Below, one piece after another: positions 46,876 to 55,455 of a DNA stretch of 64,000 bases. Within the stretch, counting starts at the first letter, position 1; each line of letters begins with the position of its first letter. Location of the stretch: assembly GCF_000429525.1 (NCBI RefSeq), contig NZ_AUCA01000011.1, positions 1-64,000 on the forward strand. The letters run 5' to 3'. A program made the translations under genes and the position numbers. The DNA comes from Alicyclobacillus contaminans DSM 17975 (lineage in GTDB: Bacteria; Bacillota; Bacilli; Alicyclobacillales; Alicyclobacillaceae). A model generated the notes under the pieces. The model was not told the origin of the DNA and ran no database searches. It saw only the letters and a list, made by a program, of their open reading frames with translations.

Positions 46876-48306
46876 CTAAACGGTCAAATTCACCCGCGAA
46901 TCGGACGCGGCATCCGGAAGCCGAAACGACTCGCTCCACGACGAGGCGCCATTGGACGTTCCGCTGACCTGGGCCAACGAAGGCGTTTGCTGACGCTGTT
47001 TCTTCGCGGACGAACCGCCGGTGTCCGCTTGTGTCAAATTCGCCTGTCCCAGCGAGACTTCCACGGACTGGAGATCGACGCCCGCTTGCCGGATCGATTG
47101 CGTCAATCCATCCGTCTGCTGCTGTAGCCACTGCACCGTCTGCCACTGATTGCCCTCCACACGAACGTGCACGCCGGTTGCCTGCTGTTGCACGGTGACC
47201 AAAATGTCCCCGAGACCTTCGGGATGAACGTGCACCTTTAATTCTCCCGGTCCCGCGGCAACCTGCGCGGCCACCAGTCCGGCGAACTGCTGTCCAGCCG
47301 CGGGATGGCTCACGTTCAGCACCGGCGATCCGAGCGTCTGACCGCTGTGTCCCTGCGCACCGACCGTTCTGTCCGCCTGTGCCACCGACATCGATGGCAT
47401 GGATGCAACGACCGTTGTCCCTGTCATCACTGAGGCGGCATCTTGCCCCAGCGTCGGCTGCCGCGCAACACCCTGGCTTCCGGGATCCGACGCATCTGTC
47501 TGTGCATGGGCCACGCGCGAGGAAGCCCCAGCCCTGCCCGGATTCACTGGCTCCGTCAAACCTTCGCTCTGTTCCTCCGATTTCGTCGTTCGCGGAACGG
47601 ACGGGTTGGGCACTGGGACAACGCTCCCTGCGTAGACCGTCGCGCCCCGCTTCACATCCGTCGGGTTTCCCTTCACATCCGTCGGGTTTCCCTTCACATC
47701 CGTCGGGTCTCCCTTCACATCCGTCGGGTTTCCCTTCACATCCGTCGGGTTTCCCTTCACATCCGTCGGGTCTCCCTTCACATCCGTCGGGTTTCCCTTC
47801 GCATCCGTCGCGCCCCGCTTCACATCCGTCGGGTTTCCCTTCACATCCTTCGTGTTCCCCTTCGGCCCGGCGTGATCTTGAATGAGGTTGTGCACCGAAG
47901 CCATTGGTTGCTCGGCGGCCTGTCCCCCATTCGACGCTGAATCTGCGGCCAACGCGACACGCGCAGTACCTGTGGATGGTGCGCTCCGTCGCACAAGCGA
48001 GCTGCCGATGGGTTCCCGGTCTTCCTTGGTCGCCGAGGCTGAAGCAGTGCGGCCAAGCGGTGATGCACCATCAGCCCTCATCCATACCCCCTTGGCCTCC
48101 GCGGACGACTGCATCCCGACGGTGTGTTCGGATGATTGACGAGGATTGTCGATGGTCTTAGCTGGCCATCCCGGCGCGGTTGTCAACCCTTGGAACAAAT
48201 CCGCAAACACCGAGCTCCCGATGTCGGACAGAAGGCTTTTTCGCTTATCCTGCGCGACGGTCGACGATTTCACTTGCAGCACCCCTTCGGCACTCCTACT
48301 GATCAT
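46876..48306 (-). CDS. fliK: Flagellar hook-length control protein FliK
   Basis: A 476-residue protein. The long N-terminal half is disordered and includes 11 heptapeptide repeats (about residues 149-225). The C-terminal FliK domain is recognisable by VHVHPEGLGDILVTVQQQAT and WLQQQTDGLTQSIRQAGVDL. FliK is exported as the hook grows and, when it is long enough, its C-terminus signals FlhB to switch substrates. ATG preceded by GGAGGTGAT. Neighbours MotE-like/YlxF upstream and FlgD downstream are typical. Confidence 0.9.
   Translation of the reverse strand: MISRSAEGVLQVKSSTVAQDKRKSLLSDIGSSVFADLFQGLTTAPGWPAKTIDNPRQSSEHTVGMQSSAEAKGVWMRADGASPLGRTASASATKEDREPIGSSLVRRSAPSTGTARVALAADSASNGGQAAEQPMASVHNLIQDHAGPKGNTKDVKGNPTDVKRGATDAKGNPTDVKGDPTDVKGNPTDVKGNPTDVKGDPTDVKGNPTDVKGNPTDVKRGATVYAGSVVPVPNPSVPRTTKSEEQSEGLTEPVNPGRAGASSRVAHAQTDASDPGSQGVARQPTLGQDAASVMTGTTVVASMPSMSVAQADRTVGAQGHSGQTLGSPVLNVSHPAAGQQFAGLVAAQVAAGPGELKVHVHPEGLGDILVTVQQQATGVHVRVEGNQWQTVQWLQQQTDGLTQSIRQAGVDLQSVEVSLGQANLTQADTGGSSAKKQRQQTPSLAQVSGTSNGASSWSESFRLPDAASDSRVNLTV
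47632..47862 (-). repeat. 21-base in-frame tandem repeat in fliK
   Basis: Eleven consecutive 21-base units encode heptapeptides. Seven are KGNPTDV or KGDPTDV exactly in pattern, preceded by a KGNTKDV and KGNPTDV and interrupted by KRGATDA, and the run ends in KRGATVY. The units are nearly identical at DNA level, with no spacers between them, and the frame is preserved. This looks like a recent or actively varying repeat within the ruler part of FliK. Confidence 0.92.
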
Positions 48307-48339
48307 CTTTCATCACCTCCTTTCACAACCCGAGAACGG

Positions 48340-48960
48340 TCACCCGTTGGTCGAGTTATTCGTTGAATTCGTCGTCGACGTTTGCTGCTGAATCTGCGCA
48401 GCCTGCGATAAGATTTGCGCCGCCTTCGCAGCATCCAACTGGGCCAACAGTTGCCCGGAAGCATCGGCCGACATCTGCGCCACGGCGGCCGCTGCTTCCT
48501 GCACCGACATCTTGGCCAGCAGCGCCGCGCCTGCCGTTGGATCCATCCCCTGCAGAATGGCCGCCTCCTTCTTGGCCGTTTGCAACGCATCCTGTTTCGC
48601 GGCCGCGGCACCGCGCCACTGTTGGACCTGCGCGCTCAACGCTTGGTTCTGCTGCTGCAGCGTAGTGACCTGCTGCTGCAGCTGGCTCAACTGAGTGCGC
48701 AGCGCCCGGTTTTGCGCCTGAACGCTGTCGTACTGCGTTTGCAGGGTGGTGGCGGGGGCGGACGCCGTGTGCGATCCGCCACCGAAGTAAGCACGGGTGG
48801 TCTGCCACACGGGCACCCCCACAATCTGCAGCGCCACCCCAATCATAATTACCGCCGCGATGATGGGAACCACCACCACCAGTAGAGCCCACACGAGCTT
48901 CTGCAGCCATCGCGGCATGCTTCGCTGCGCTTGTTCCGCGCTCGCCGCCTCAGCTTTCAT
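48340..48960 (-). CDS. MotE-like / YlxF flagellar protein
   Basis: A 206-residue protein with an N-terminal membrane anchor (LVWALLVVVVPIIAAVIMIG). A coiled coil rich in Gln and Leu follows (about 80-125), then an MgtE-N-like helical part (GAALLAKMSVQEAAAAVAQM). It lies in the position of B. subtilis ylxF, between fliJ and fliK; homologues include MotE-type stator-associated proteins. Its end is Gln/Thr/Asn-rich. The start overlaps fliJ by 11 bases. A general flagellar role is sure by context, the exact one is not. Confidence 0.8.
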   Translation of the reverse strand: MKAEAASAEQAQRSMPRWLQKLVWALLVVVVPIIAAVIMIGVALQIVGVPVWQTTRAYFGGGSHTASAPATTLQTQYDSVQAQNRALRTQLSQLQQQVTTLQQQNQALSAQVQQWRGAAAAKQDALQTAKKEAAILQGMDPTAGAALLAKMSVQEAAAAVAQMSADASGQLLAQLDAAKAAQILSQAAQIQQQTSTTNSTNNSTNG

Positions 48961-49387
48961 GAGCCAATCCCCTTCCGAACATCAGCGCTGCACGCTCATC
49001 GGCCGCCCGCATCTCGTCCGCGGCCCGCAACTTCTTCACCCGCTCTGCAACGGCATCCGCGACCATCTCCCAGCGACGGACATCCCGATAAGCAGACTCA
49101 ACGGTCCGACGACGGTCTCGTTCCTCATTCAGCGCCGCTTGCCACGTTTCATACAACCGAGCCTCCTGCACCCGCAGCGCGTCGACGTAATGGCGCCAAA
49201 GTTCCAATTCTTGCGTCTCCGAACAGGCGGCGAGATGGGACTGCGCCGACTGTCGGCGCCGCACCGTGGCCTCGTAGGCGGCGGCGGTTTCGTGGACCGT
49301 CTCTGTGGCCTTCGCCAATTCGTATTCCGCCAATTCCTGAACACCCTTTTTCAATTTCATCAAACGGGCCGCCAACCGTTCATCCAT
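48950..49387 (-). CDS. fliJ: Flagellar export chaperone FliJ
   Basis: A 145-residue, almost entirely helical protein with long charged heptads (RLAARLMKLKKGVQELAEYE, VHETAAAYEATVRRR), as expected of FliJ. FliJ is the central stalk-like coiled coil that couples the FliI ATPase to the FlhA gate. The ATG at 49387 has GGTGGGGTG seven bases before it and lies next to the fliI stop. Sequence identity to known FliJ is low, so the call rests on position and coiled-coil form. Confidence 0.82.
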   Translation of the reverse strand: MDERLAARLMKLKKGVQELAEYELAKATETVHETAAAYEATVRRRQSAQSHLAACSETQELELWRHYVDALRVQEARLYETWQAALNEERDRRRTVESAYRDVRRWEMVADAVAERVKKLRAADEMRAADERAALMFGRGLAHES

Positions 49388-49391
49388 TTCT

Positions 49392-50708
49392 TCACACCCC
49401 ACCCGCCAGGTCAGCCATCATGCGCAGGGCGTCATCCCGCGAAACCACTTCGGACACCCCTTGGCGCAAAAACGCGCGAATGGCTTCCTGTCGTTCAATT
49501 GCCCGATCTGTCTCTGCGTCCAATCCATTCTGATATGCGCCGATTCGCAACAGATCTTCAACATCCCGATACCGTTGCATCCAATCGCGGATGCGCATCG
49601 CCGCCGCCTTCTGAGGCTCGTCCGCCAATCGATGAAAGAGACGGCTGATGCTGGCCAGCACGTCAATGGCCGGGAAATGACCGGCATTCGCCAAGCTTCG
49701 CGACAGCACCACGTGTCCATCCAGGATGCCACGAACGGCGTCCGCAATCGGATCGTTCAGGTCATCCCCGTCCACCAGCACGGTGTAGAACGCCGTGATG
49801 GATCCCACCTGCGCGGTTCCCGCCCGTTCCAGCAACTTCGGCAGCAGGGCAAACACGGACGGCGTATAGCCGCGACTGGTCGGCGGTTCGCCGACGGCGA
49901 GGCCGATTTCACGCTGGGCCATCGCGAAGCGAGTGACGGAATCCATCATGAGATTCACCGATTTGCCAGCATCGCGGAAGTACTCCGCGATGGTGGTGGC
50001 GACAAACGCGGCTTTGATGCGCAGCAGCGGCGGTTGATCCGACGTTGCCACCACCACCACGCTCTTGGCGAGGCCGTCCGCGCCGAGATCATCGTCCAGG
50101 AATTCGCGAACTTCCCGACCGCGTTCGCCGACCAGCGCGATGACGTTCACGTCCGCGGAGGTGTTGCGAGCAATCATCGATAGGAGCGTGCTCTTGCCCA
50201 CCCCGCTGCCGGCGAAGATGCCCATCCGTTGCCCCTCGCCGACCGGCAGCATGGCGTCAATCGCCCGGACCCCCGTCTGAAGGGGCGTCCGAATGGGCGG
50301 GCGCTGCAACGGATGCGGAGGAGCCCCAAGCAGCGGCCGCGGAGAAACGTGCGTCAAGGGACCCAAATCGTCGAGCGGCTGCCCGAAGCCGTCCAGGACG
50401 CGCCCGAGCAGCCCATCCCCGCACGGGACCTGCAGTCCGCCCCGCAGCACCAACACCTCCGCGCCTCTTCCGATGTTGGAGAGTTCGCCGAGCGGCATCA
50501 ACACCAGGTGCGAGCCGCGGAACCCCACCACCTCGGCCAAACAGCTGACGCCCTCTCCCGAGTGGATCTCGCACAGTTCGCCCAGTCGGGCGGGTGGGCC
50601 AAACGACTCCACTGTGGTGCCCACCACCTGTGTGACTCGCCCGTAGAGCCGATAACGCGGTACGCTGCGGACGCGATGGAGCGCGTCATCCCAATGCGGA
50701 AGCCACAT
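49392..50708 (-). CDS. fliI: Flagellum-specific ATP synthase FliI
   Basis: A 438-residue export ATPase related to the F1 beta subunit. Walker A is FAGSGVGKSTLLSMIARN at about 170, Walker B is VNLMMDSVTRFAMAQREIGL, and the ERGREVREFLDDDLG and RAIDAMLPVGEGQRMGI segments are conserved. It pairs with FliH and FliJ encoded on each side. The ATG at 50708 overlaps fliH by 23 bases. Confidence 0.97.
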   Translation of the reverse strand: MWLPHWDDALHRVRSVPRYRLYGRVTQVVGTTVESFGPPARLGELCEIHSGEGVSCLAEVVGFRGSHLVLMPLGELSNIGRGAEVLVLRGGLQVPCGDGLLGRVLDGFGQPLDDLGPLTHVSPRPLLGAPPHPLQRPPIRTPLQTGVRAIDAMLPVGEGQRMGIFAGSGVGKSTLLSMIARNTSADVNVIALVGERGREVREFLDDDLGADGLAKSVVVVATSDQPPLLRIKAAFVATTIAEYFRDAGKSVNLMMDSVTRFAMAQREIGLAVGEPPTSRGYTPSVFALLPKLLERAGTAQVGSITAFYTVLVDGDDLNDPIADAVRGILDGHVVLSRSLANAGHFPAIDVLASISRLFHRLADEPQKAAAMRIRDWMQRYRDVEDLLRIGAYQNGLDAETDRAIERQEAIRAFLRQGVSEVVSRDDALRMMADLAGGV

Positions 50709-51480
50709 ATTCCTTCACACTCCGCTCCAGAAACGACGTCAGTTCCGCCCGCAGCGAATCCAATTTCGTGGACAATCGCCCGTCCGCTCTCCCCGATTCC
50801 CACACCACCTCGCAGCCCCCTGGCTCTACGCCGGCGTCGGGAACCACCCCGATGGTCCACTGGCCGTACCTGCCGGATTGCCATGTGGGTTCTGCAGCCA
50901 AGGCCAAATGGTAGTCGTCCGGATGTACGCGAACCTCCAGCATCGTGGCGTCGCTCACCACCTGCAGCATCTCGTCGACCAGACCGGCGATATCCGCAGG
51001 CTGAAGCGCCAGTTCCCGGGCCAACAGTCGTTCCACGGCCGCCATGCACAGTTCGGTCAGCGGCGCAGCCATTTGCAGAATCAACTGACCTCGCGCCGCA
51101 ATGGCAGCCCGCGCCACCTCCTGTGCTCGGGTCCACTCCGTGTCGATCCGTGCTTGCAGGGAGGCTTCACCTGCCGCTCGTCCCTCCGCATAGCCGGCTT
51201 CGAAGCCTGCCTGATGGCCGACCGCTCGCGCTTGTTCCCGAATTTCCTCCGCCTCTCGCTCGACAGCGGCCAACCGTTCCGCGGCGGCCTGCTCTGCCTG
51301 CCGCACAATGGCCGCAGCTTGCTCCTCCGCAGCCTGCAGCAGTTCCGCCGAACGCACCGCTGTGGTTTCGTCCGCCGGTTCCTCCGCGAGCGTCTCGCGG
51401 CGCAAAATGACGGGACTTGGAATTTTTCGTGTGCCACCTGAGATGACAACCCAGTCCTGGGCGCGAAATACATTAGACAA
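50686..51480 (-). CDS. fliH: Flagellar export regulator FliH
   Basis: A 264-residue protein with an Ala/Glu-rich coiled-coil N-terminal half and a C-terminal domain like V/F-type ATPase stalk subunits. It regulates FliI and docks it to the C-ring. GFEAGYAEGRAAGEASL shows the family's glycine-containing helix repeats (GxxxG-like), and VRVHPDDYHLAL is the recognisable C-terminal core. I prefer the TTG at 51480, nine bases after GGAGGAG; the ATG three codons earlier would overlap that site. The start lies within the last codons of fliG. Confidence 0.88.
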   Translation of the reverse strand: MSNVFRAQDWVVISGGTRKIPSPVILRRETLAEEPADETTAVRSAELLQAAEEQAAAIVRQAEQAAAERLAAVEREAEEIREQARAVGHQAGFEAGYAEGRAAGEASLQARIDTEWTRAQEVARAAIAARGQLILQMAAPLTELCMAAVERLLARELALQPADIAGLVDEMLQVVSDATMLEVRVHPDDYHLALAAEPTWQSGRYGQWTIGVVPDAGVEPGGCEVVWESGRADGRLSTKLDSLRAELTSFLERSVKEYVASALG

Positions 51481-52486
51481 TGATGTCATCTCCTCCACCG
51501 CGAGAGACGATGATCTCGCCGGATTCCTCCAGTCGGCGAATGACACCGACAATCCGCTGTTGGGCGTCCTCCACATCCCTCAGGCGAACCGGCCCCATGA
51601 ATTCCATTTCCTCTTTGAACGTTTCGACCATGCGCTTGGACATATTGGAGAACACCACCTCGCGCACTTCGTCCGTGGAGACCTTGAGCGCCAATTGCAA
51701 ATCTTTCGGATCCACATCGCGGATAACGCGTTGAATGGACCGATTGTCCAGCAGGACAATATCTTCGAAGATAAACATACGCTTCTTGATTTCGTCCGCC
51801 AGTTCCGGATCGGTAAGCTCCAGAGATTCCAGAATCGACTTTTCCGTGCCGCGGTCCACCCCGTTGAGAATCTTCACCACCGCATCCACACCACCGGTGT
51901 GGGCATTGTCAATGGTCGCCATGGTGGACAACTTCGATTCCAGAACCTGCTCTACTTCCGCGATGACGTCCGGTGACGTCCCGTTCATCAGGGCGATGCG
52001 CCGAGCGACGTCCGCCTGCAAGTCGTTGGGCAGTGCGGAGAGCACCATCGCCGCCTGAGCGGGATCGAGATAGGACAACACCAACGCCATCGTTTGCGGA
52101 TGTTCATCTTGCAGAAAACTGAGCAACTGGCTGGGATCTGCCTGGCGCGCGAAGTGGAACGGCTTCACCTGCAGCGTTGCCGTCAGGCGGTTCAGAATCT
52201 GTTCCGCTTTCTCGGGTCCTACCGCCTTCTCCAGAACTTCTCGCGCGTAATCAATGCCGCCCATGGCCATGTATTCCTTGGCCCGGGCGATGTCGGCGAA
52301 TTCACGAACCACCTTTTCGCGTTGTTCCAGATCCACCTTGCGCAAATTCGCGATCTCCAGGGTTAACTGCTCAACCTCTTCATTGGTCAATCCTTTATAC
52401 ACTTTGGAAGCAATATCCGGTCCCAGACTGATCAGCAGGATAGCCGCTTTTTGCCGTCCTGACATGCCTTGTCTAACACGCGGCAT
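51473..52486 (-). CDS. fliG: Flagellar motor switch protein FliG
   Basis: A 337-residue rotor protein. It has the usual three parts: an N-terminal FliF-binding domain (LSGRQKAAILLISLGPDIAS region), a middle domain with EHPQTMALVLSYLDPAQAA, and a C-terminal torque domain with charged residues in DPELADEIKKRMFIFEDIV and LKVSTDEVREVVF. ATG at 52486 after GGGAGGTGG. It lies 29 bases after fliF. Confidence 0.97.
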   Translation of the reverse strand: MPRVRQGMSGRQKAAILLISLGPDIASKVYKGLTNEEVEQLTLEIANLRKVDLEQREKVVREFADIARAKEYMAMGGIDYAREVLEKAVGPEKAEQILNRLTATLQVKPFHFARQADPSQLLSFLQDEHPQTMALVLSYLDPAQAAMVLSALPNDLQADVARRIALMNGTSPDVIAEVEQVLESKLSTMATIDNAHTGGVDAVVKILNGVDRGTEKSILESLELTDPELADEIKKRMFIFEDIVLLDNRSIQRVIRDVDPKDLQLALKVSTDEVREVVFSNMSKRMVETFKEEMEFMGPVRLRDVEDAQQRIVGVIRRLEESGEIIVSRGGGDDIIV

Positions 52487-52515
52487 ATACCCCACCTCCC
52501 GCTCGCACCATCCTG

Positions 52516-54048
52516 TCAATCACTGGCCAACCAGGTACGCAACAGACTGACAAATTCATCCGGCTTTTTATCCGCCAACTTCGCCAACTCACTCTTGATC
52601 AATTCATCCTCAGACAGCGGCCGCTCCGCAATTGGCTCAATATTCGCCGCTTGCGCCAGCGCATCCGCCTCCTCCAACTTCCGCTTGCGACGGTTTCTCC
52701 ACACGATCGTTCCAGCGGCCGCGGCCAAGGCAGCAGCGCCCAAGCCCCCCCACAACCAGGCAGACGAGCCCTTTTGTTGGAACATCGTTTGACTCCCGTT
52801 TTGGAACGGGATTGTGGAAACGGAAATGTTGTTATTCGTACCACCGGCCTGGTTGCCAATGGATGTGGCCACAAAATTCTTGATCTGGGCCACCACCGCA
52901 GGTGTCAACTGCTTGTCCTGCGAATTGAGCAGAACACTCACCGTATAGCCCTTCACCTGCATCGGATCGTTGACCTGGGTAGTGTTTGTGTAACTGTTGT
53001 CATAATTGGTAACGGTATGGCTCTGCGTGGATGTCGAATTGCCCCCGCCCGGTGTGGTTGAGGCATAGGTGGACAGCCCCGGATTGCTGCTCGCTTGTCC
53101 GGCAACGCCACCTGCCGTCGACGTTCCGTTCGTTGTGCTCGAAGACCGGTCGGTCTCCACGCTGGACGGGAGTCCTGTCGTCGATCCCTGCACCGGTTGA
53201 TACACGTGGGACGTTGAGGTGACCTGGTCAAAGGAGACGTTCGCGTGCACAATCACCACCGCATTGCCCGGTCCAACGATGCTGTTCATCCCCTGCATCA
53301 ACTGCGATTGCATGCTCTGCTCCACCCGCTGGCGCAGCTGAAGTTCCGTGGACGCCCCTGTCGTGGGCGCGTTGGCATCTGCCGCACCCGACAGGGTTAC
53401 ACCATTCTGGTCAACCACCGTCACGTTGTCCGGGGTGAGCCCCTTGACCGAATGTGCGACGAGTTGTTGTATGCCCGCCACCTGCGCGGAGGTCAACTGC
53501 ACGCCCTGACCCAACTGCACAAACACGGACGCTTTCGCGGTCGAGTCCGGCTGGGAAACGAACAGCTGTTGATCCGGCATCACGATGTGCACCTGAGCAC
53601 TCTCAATTCCGTCAATACTCTCAATGGTCTGATTCAAACTCTGTTGAAGAGCGTCCAAAACCTGAATATTGAACTGATCGGATGTCATTCCGAAAGAGCT
53701 CTGCACCGAACTGTATCCGATATAGCCCGACTGTGGAAGCCCCGCCATCGCCAGTTGAATCCTCGCCTTATCCGCGTCCGCGGCCGGCACCAGCACCGAG
53801 GTTCCCTCAATCTTGTCAGGGATTTTCAAGTCCTGCAATTTTTGATCCACTTGACCCAGCGACTTGTCGTCGAGGCCACTCATCACCGTCACATAGTGCG
53901 GTCTCAACAGCATCCAAAGCACAACGAGAACGCACACCACCCCCGCCACAACTGCGATGAGGATGTTGCGCCGCTGCACCTTGGAATATCTGCCCCACCA
54001 AGGGGTCACCCTAGCCCAAATCTCGCGTATCCGCTCGTTCAAAATCAA
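52516..54048 (-). CDS. fliF: Flagellar MS-ring protein FliF
   Basis: A 510-residue double-pass membrane protein that forms the MS ring. The first helix is at about residues 27-48 and the second lies near the C-terminus (LWGGLGAAALAAAAGTIVW). Ring-building motifs of the YscJ/FliF family (KDLKIPD-type and AQVHIVMPDQQLF) occur between them, with a long Thr/Ser/Gly-rich insertion. The C-terminal FVSLLRTWLASD is the FliG-binding end. It is the third ring or rod gene after flgB, flgC and fliE. Confidence 0.96.
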   Translation of the reverse strand: MILNERIREIWARVTPWWGRYSKVQRRNILIAVVAGVVCVLVVLWMLLRPHYVTVMSGLDDKSLGQVDQKLQDLKIPDKIEGTSVLVPAADADKARIQLAMAGLPQSGYIGYSSVQSSFGMTSDQFNIQVLDALQQSLNQTIESIDGIESAQVHIVMPDQQLFVSQPDSTAKASVFVQLGQGVQLTSAQVAGIQQLVAHSVKGLTPDNVTVVDQNGVTLSGAADANAPTTGASTELQLRQRVEQSMQSQLMQGMNSIVGPGNAVVIVHANVSFDQVTSTSHVYQPVQGSTTGLPSSVETDRSSSTTNGTSTAGGVAGQASSNPGLSTYASTTPGGGNSTSTQSHTVTNYDNSYTNTTQVNDPMQVKGYTVSVLLNSQDKQLTPAVVAQIKNFVATSIGNQAGGTNNNISVSTIPFQNGSQTMFQQKGSSAWLWGGLGAAALAAAAGTIVWRNRRKRKLEEADALAQAANIEPIAERPLSEDELIKSELAKLADKKPDEFVSLLRTWLASD

Positions 54049-54108
54049 TCACCTGATGTCTCTCTGTCTGTTTGTGTCGTGCCATTTGCACACCGTTCAC
54101 ATAAAACG

Positions 54109-54411
54109 TCAGATCTGCATATTCATGATGGACTGATACGCGCTCACCACGCGATTGCGCACCTGTACCACCATATCCACCGCGAGCGAGGCCTCCTGCT
54201 CAGCCACCATCAGTTGATCAATGGACACCGGTCCGCCCGCCGCAAACGACGACGCCAATTGATCCGCCTCGTTGGTGGTGGCGTTCACCTGATCCAACGC
54301 ATTCTGCAAAGCGTCCGCGAACCCGCTGCCCGCAGCGGACCCCGCCGCCGACGTCGAAGTCGAAGCGGGTGTGGCCAAACCTGTGTTTGATACGCCTGCG
54401 ATGGTTACCAT
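54109..54411 (-). CDS. fliE: Flagellar hook-basal body protein FliE
   Basis: A 100-residue rod adaptor that joins the MS ring to the rod. The C-terminal helix region LMVAEQEASLAVDMVVQVRN and SAYQSIMNMQI are diagnostic. The N-terminal part is Ala/Ser/Thr-rich. It lies between flgC and fliF. Confidence 0.95.
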   Translation of the reverse strand: MVTIAGVSNTGLATPASTSTSAAGSAAGSGFADALQNALDQVNATTNEADQLASSFAAGGPVSIDQLMVAEQEASLAVDMVVQVRNRVVSAYQSIMNMQI

Positions 54412-54425
54412 TCAGCGTTTCCTCC

Positions 54426-54887
54426 TCACTTGCCCAAGGACAGCGCGTCCATGGCCATCTGTTTGCCCGCGTCAAAGGCGGTCACGTTCGCTTCGTAGGC
54501 ACGCGATGCCGAAATCATGTCCACCATCTCCGTGGAAATATCCACATTCGGCATTTGCACATATCCGTTCACCGCGTCGGGGTTCGTTGGATCATAGACC
54601 ACTTTGAACGGACTGGGATCTTCTACAATGCCGGTTACCGCCACACCCGCGGGCTCAACCCCGGCCTGGCCAAAGGAGCCACCTCCGGACACCTGGTCGA
54701 GCACGCTTTGAAAAGATGTCGATTCATACTGGGGCTGCAGCACCACCATCTCCCGCCGATACGGGCCTCCCTCCGGTGTTCGGGTGGTCTGTGCATTCGC
54801 GATGTTATTCGCGATCACGTCCATGCGCAGTCGCTGCGCCGTCAGACCGGACGCACTGATTCCAAGACTGGGCATCCAGTTCAGCAT
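54426..54887 (-). CDS. flgC: Proximal-rod protein FlgC
   Basis: A 153-residue rod protein. Typical N-terminal LGISASGLTAQRLRMDVIAN and NIANAQTTRTPEGGPYRRE, and C-terminal GYVQMPNVDISTEMVDMIS. It overlaps flgB by one base (TAATG) and lies 14 bases before fliE. Confidence 0.97.
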   Translation of the reverse strand: MLNWMPSLGISASGLTAQRLRMDVIANNIANAQTTRTPEGGPYRREMVVLQPQYESTSFQSVLDQVSGGGSFGQAGVEPAGVAVTGIVEDPSPFKVVYDPTNPDAVNGYVQMPNVDISTEMVDMISASRAYEANVTAFDAGKQMAMDALSLGK

Positions 54888-55318
54888 TACGCTCCACCAC
54901 CGTCAATGGCATTTTTCAATCTGTCCAACCGCATCTGCATATCCTGAACCAGCGCATTATATTGAATCTGATTTTCCGCCAAGCGTGCCATTTCCGCGTC
55001 CACATCAACGTTGTTGCCGTTATTGTCCACCGTGGTCGAGGTGTCGGTCACCACCTGCGGCTGAACATTCAGCGCTGCCTGCCAATTGGGGGAGCTCTGA
55101 CTCAGCGGAATCCATTTTTCACCGGTGTCACTGGTGACCGTCGAGGTGTTCAAAGCATTCTGCAACAACGACTCGAATGTAACATCCTGTCGATGATATC
55201 CGGGCGTGTCGATATTTGCGATATTATTGGAATATACCTGTTGCCTTAGCTGCGCCGCTTGCATCGCGTTCTGAAGCAGCTGAAACGCTGTAATCTCTGA
55301 ATTCACGGTCTCCCTCAC
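54887..55318 (-). CDS. flgB: Proximal-rod protein FlgB
   Basis: A 143-residue rod protein with YSNNIANIDTPGYHRQDVTF near the N-terminus and the C-terminal helix VDAEMARLAENQIQYNALVQ. It is the first gene of the flagellar run. The 137 bases upstream hold the hslU terminator and a TTGACA sequence near 55360, but I find no properly spaced -10, so its promoter is unclear. In B. subtilis codY sits between hslU and this gene; it is absent here. Confidence 0.96.
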   Translation of the reverse strand: MRETVNSEITAFQLLQNAMQAAQLRQQVYSNNIANIDTPGYHRQDVTFESLLQNALNTSTVTSDTGEKWIPLSQSSPNWQAALNVQPQVVTDTSTTVDNNGNNVDVDAEMARLAENQIQYNALVQDMQMRLDRLKNAIDGGGA

Positions 55319-55400
55319 CCCTCCATGTCACGAATGACACGGAGTACATGTTCGTCGAATCTTGTCAAATTCCTGCCGAAACGCGAAAAGTCTCATACAG

Positions 55401-55430
55401 ACAGAAACGGACGGTCCCTCGGACCGTCCG
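55401..55430 (-). terminator. Terminator after hslU
   Basis: Perfect ten-base arms starting CGGACGGTCC with a 3-base loop, followed on the minus strand by a moderately T-rich tail (GTTTCTGTCTG). It lies about 25 bases past the hslU stop and would separate the protease genes from the flagellar operon. Confidence 0.7.
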
Positions 55431-55455
55431 GTAACGTGAAAAGAAACCTTCAACA

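Noticed and set aside
47632-47862. Possible CRISPR array
   Set aside because: Repeats are contiguous 21-base units with no spacers and stay in frame inside fliK.
55318-55400. Promoter for flgB based on TTGACA
   Set aside because: No -10-like hexamer at 16-18 bases; the nearest, TGTACT, is 14 bases away. Also no sigma-28-type pattern seen.
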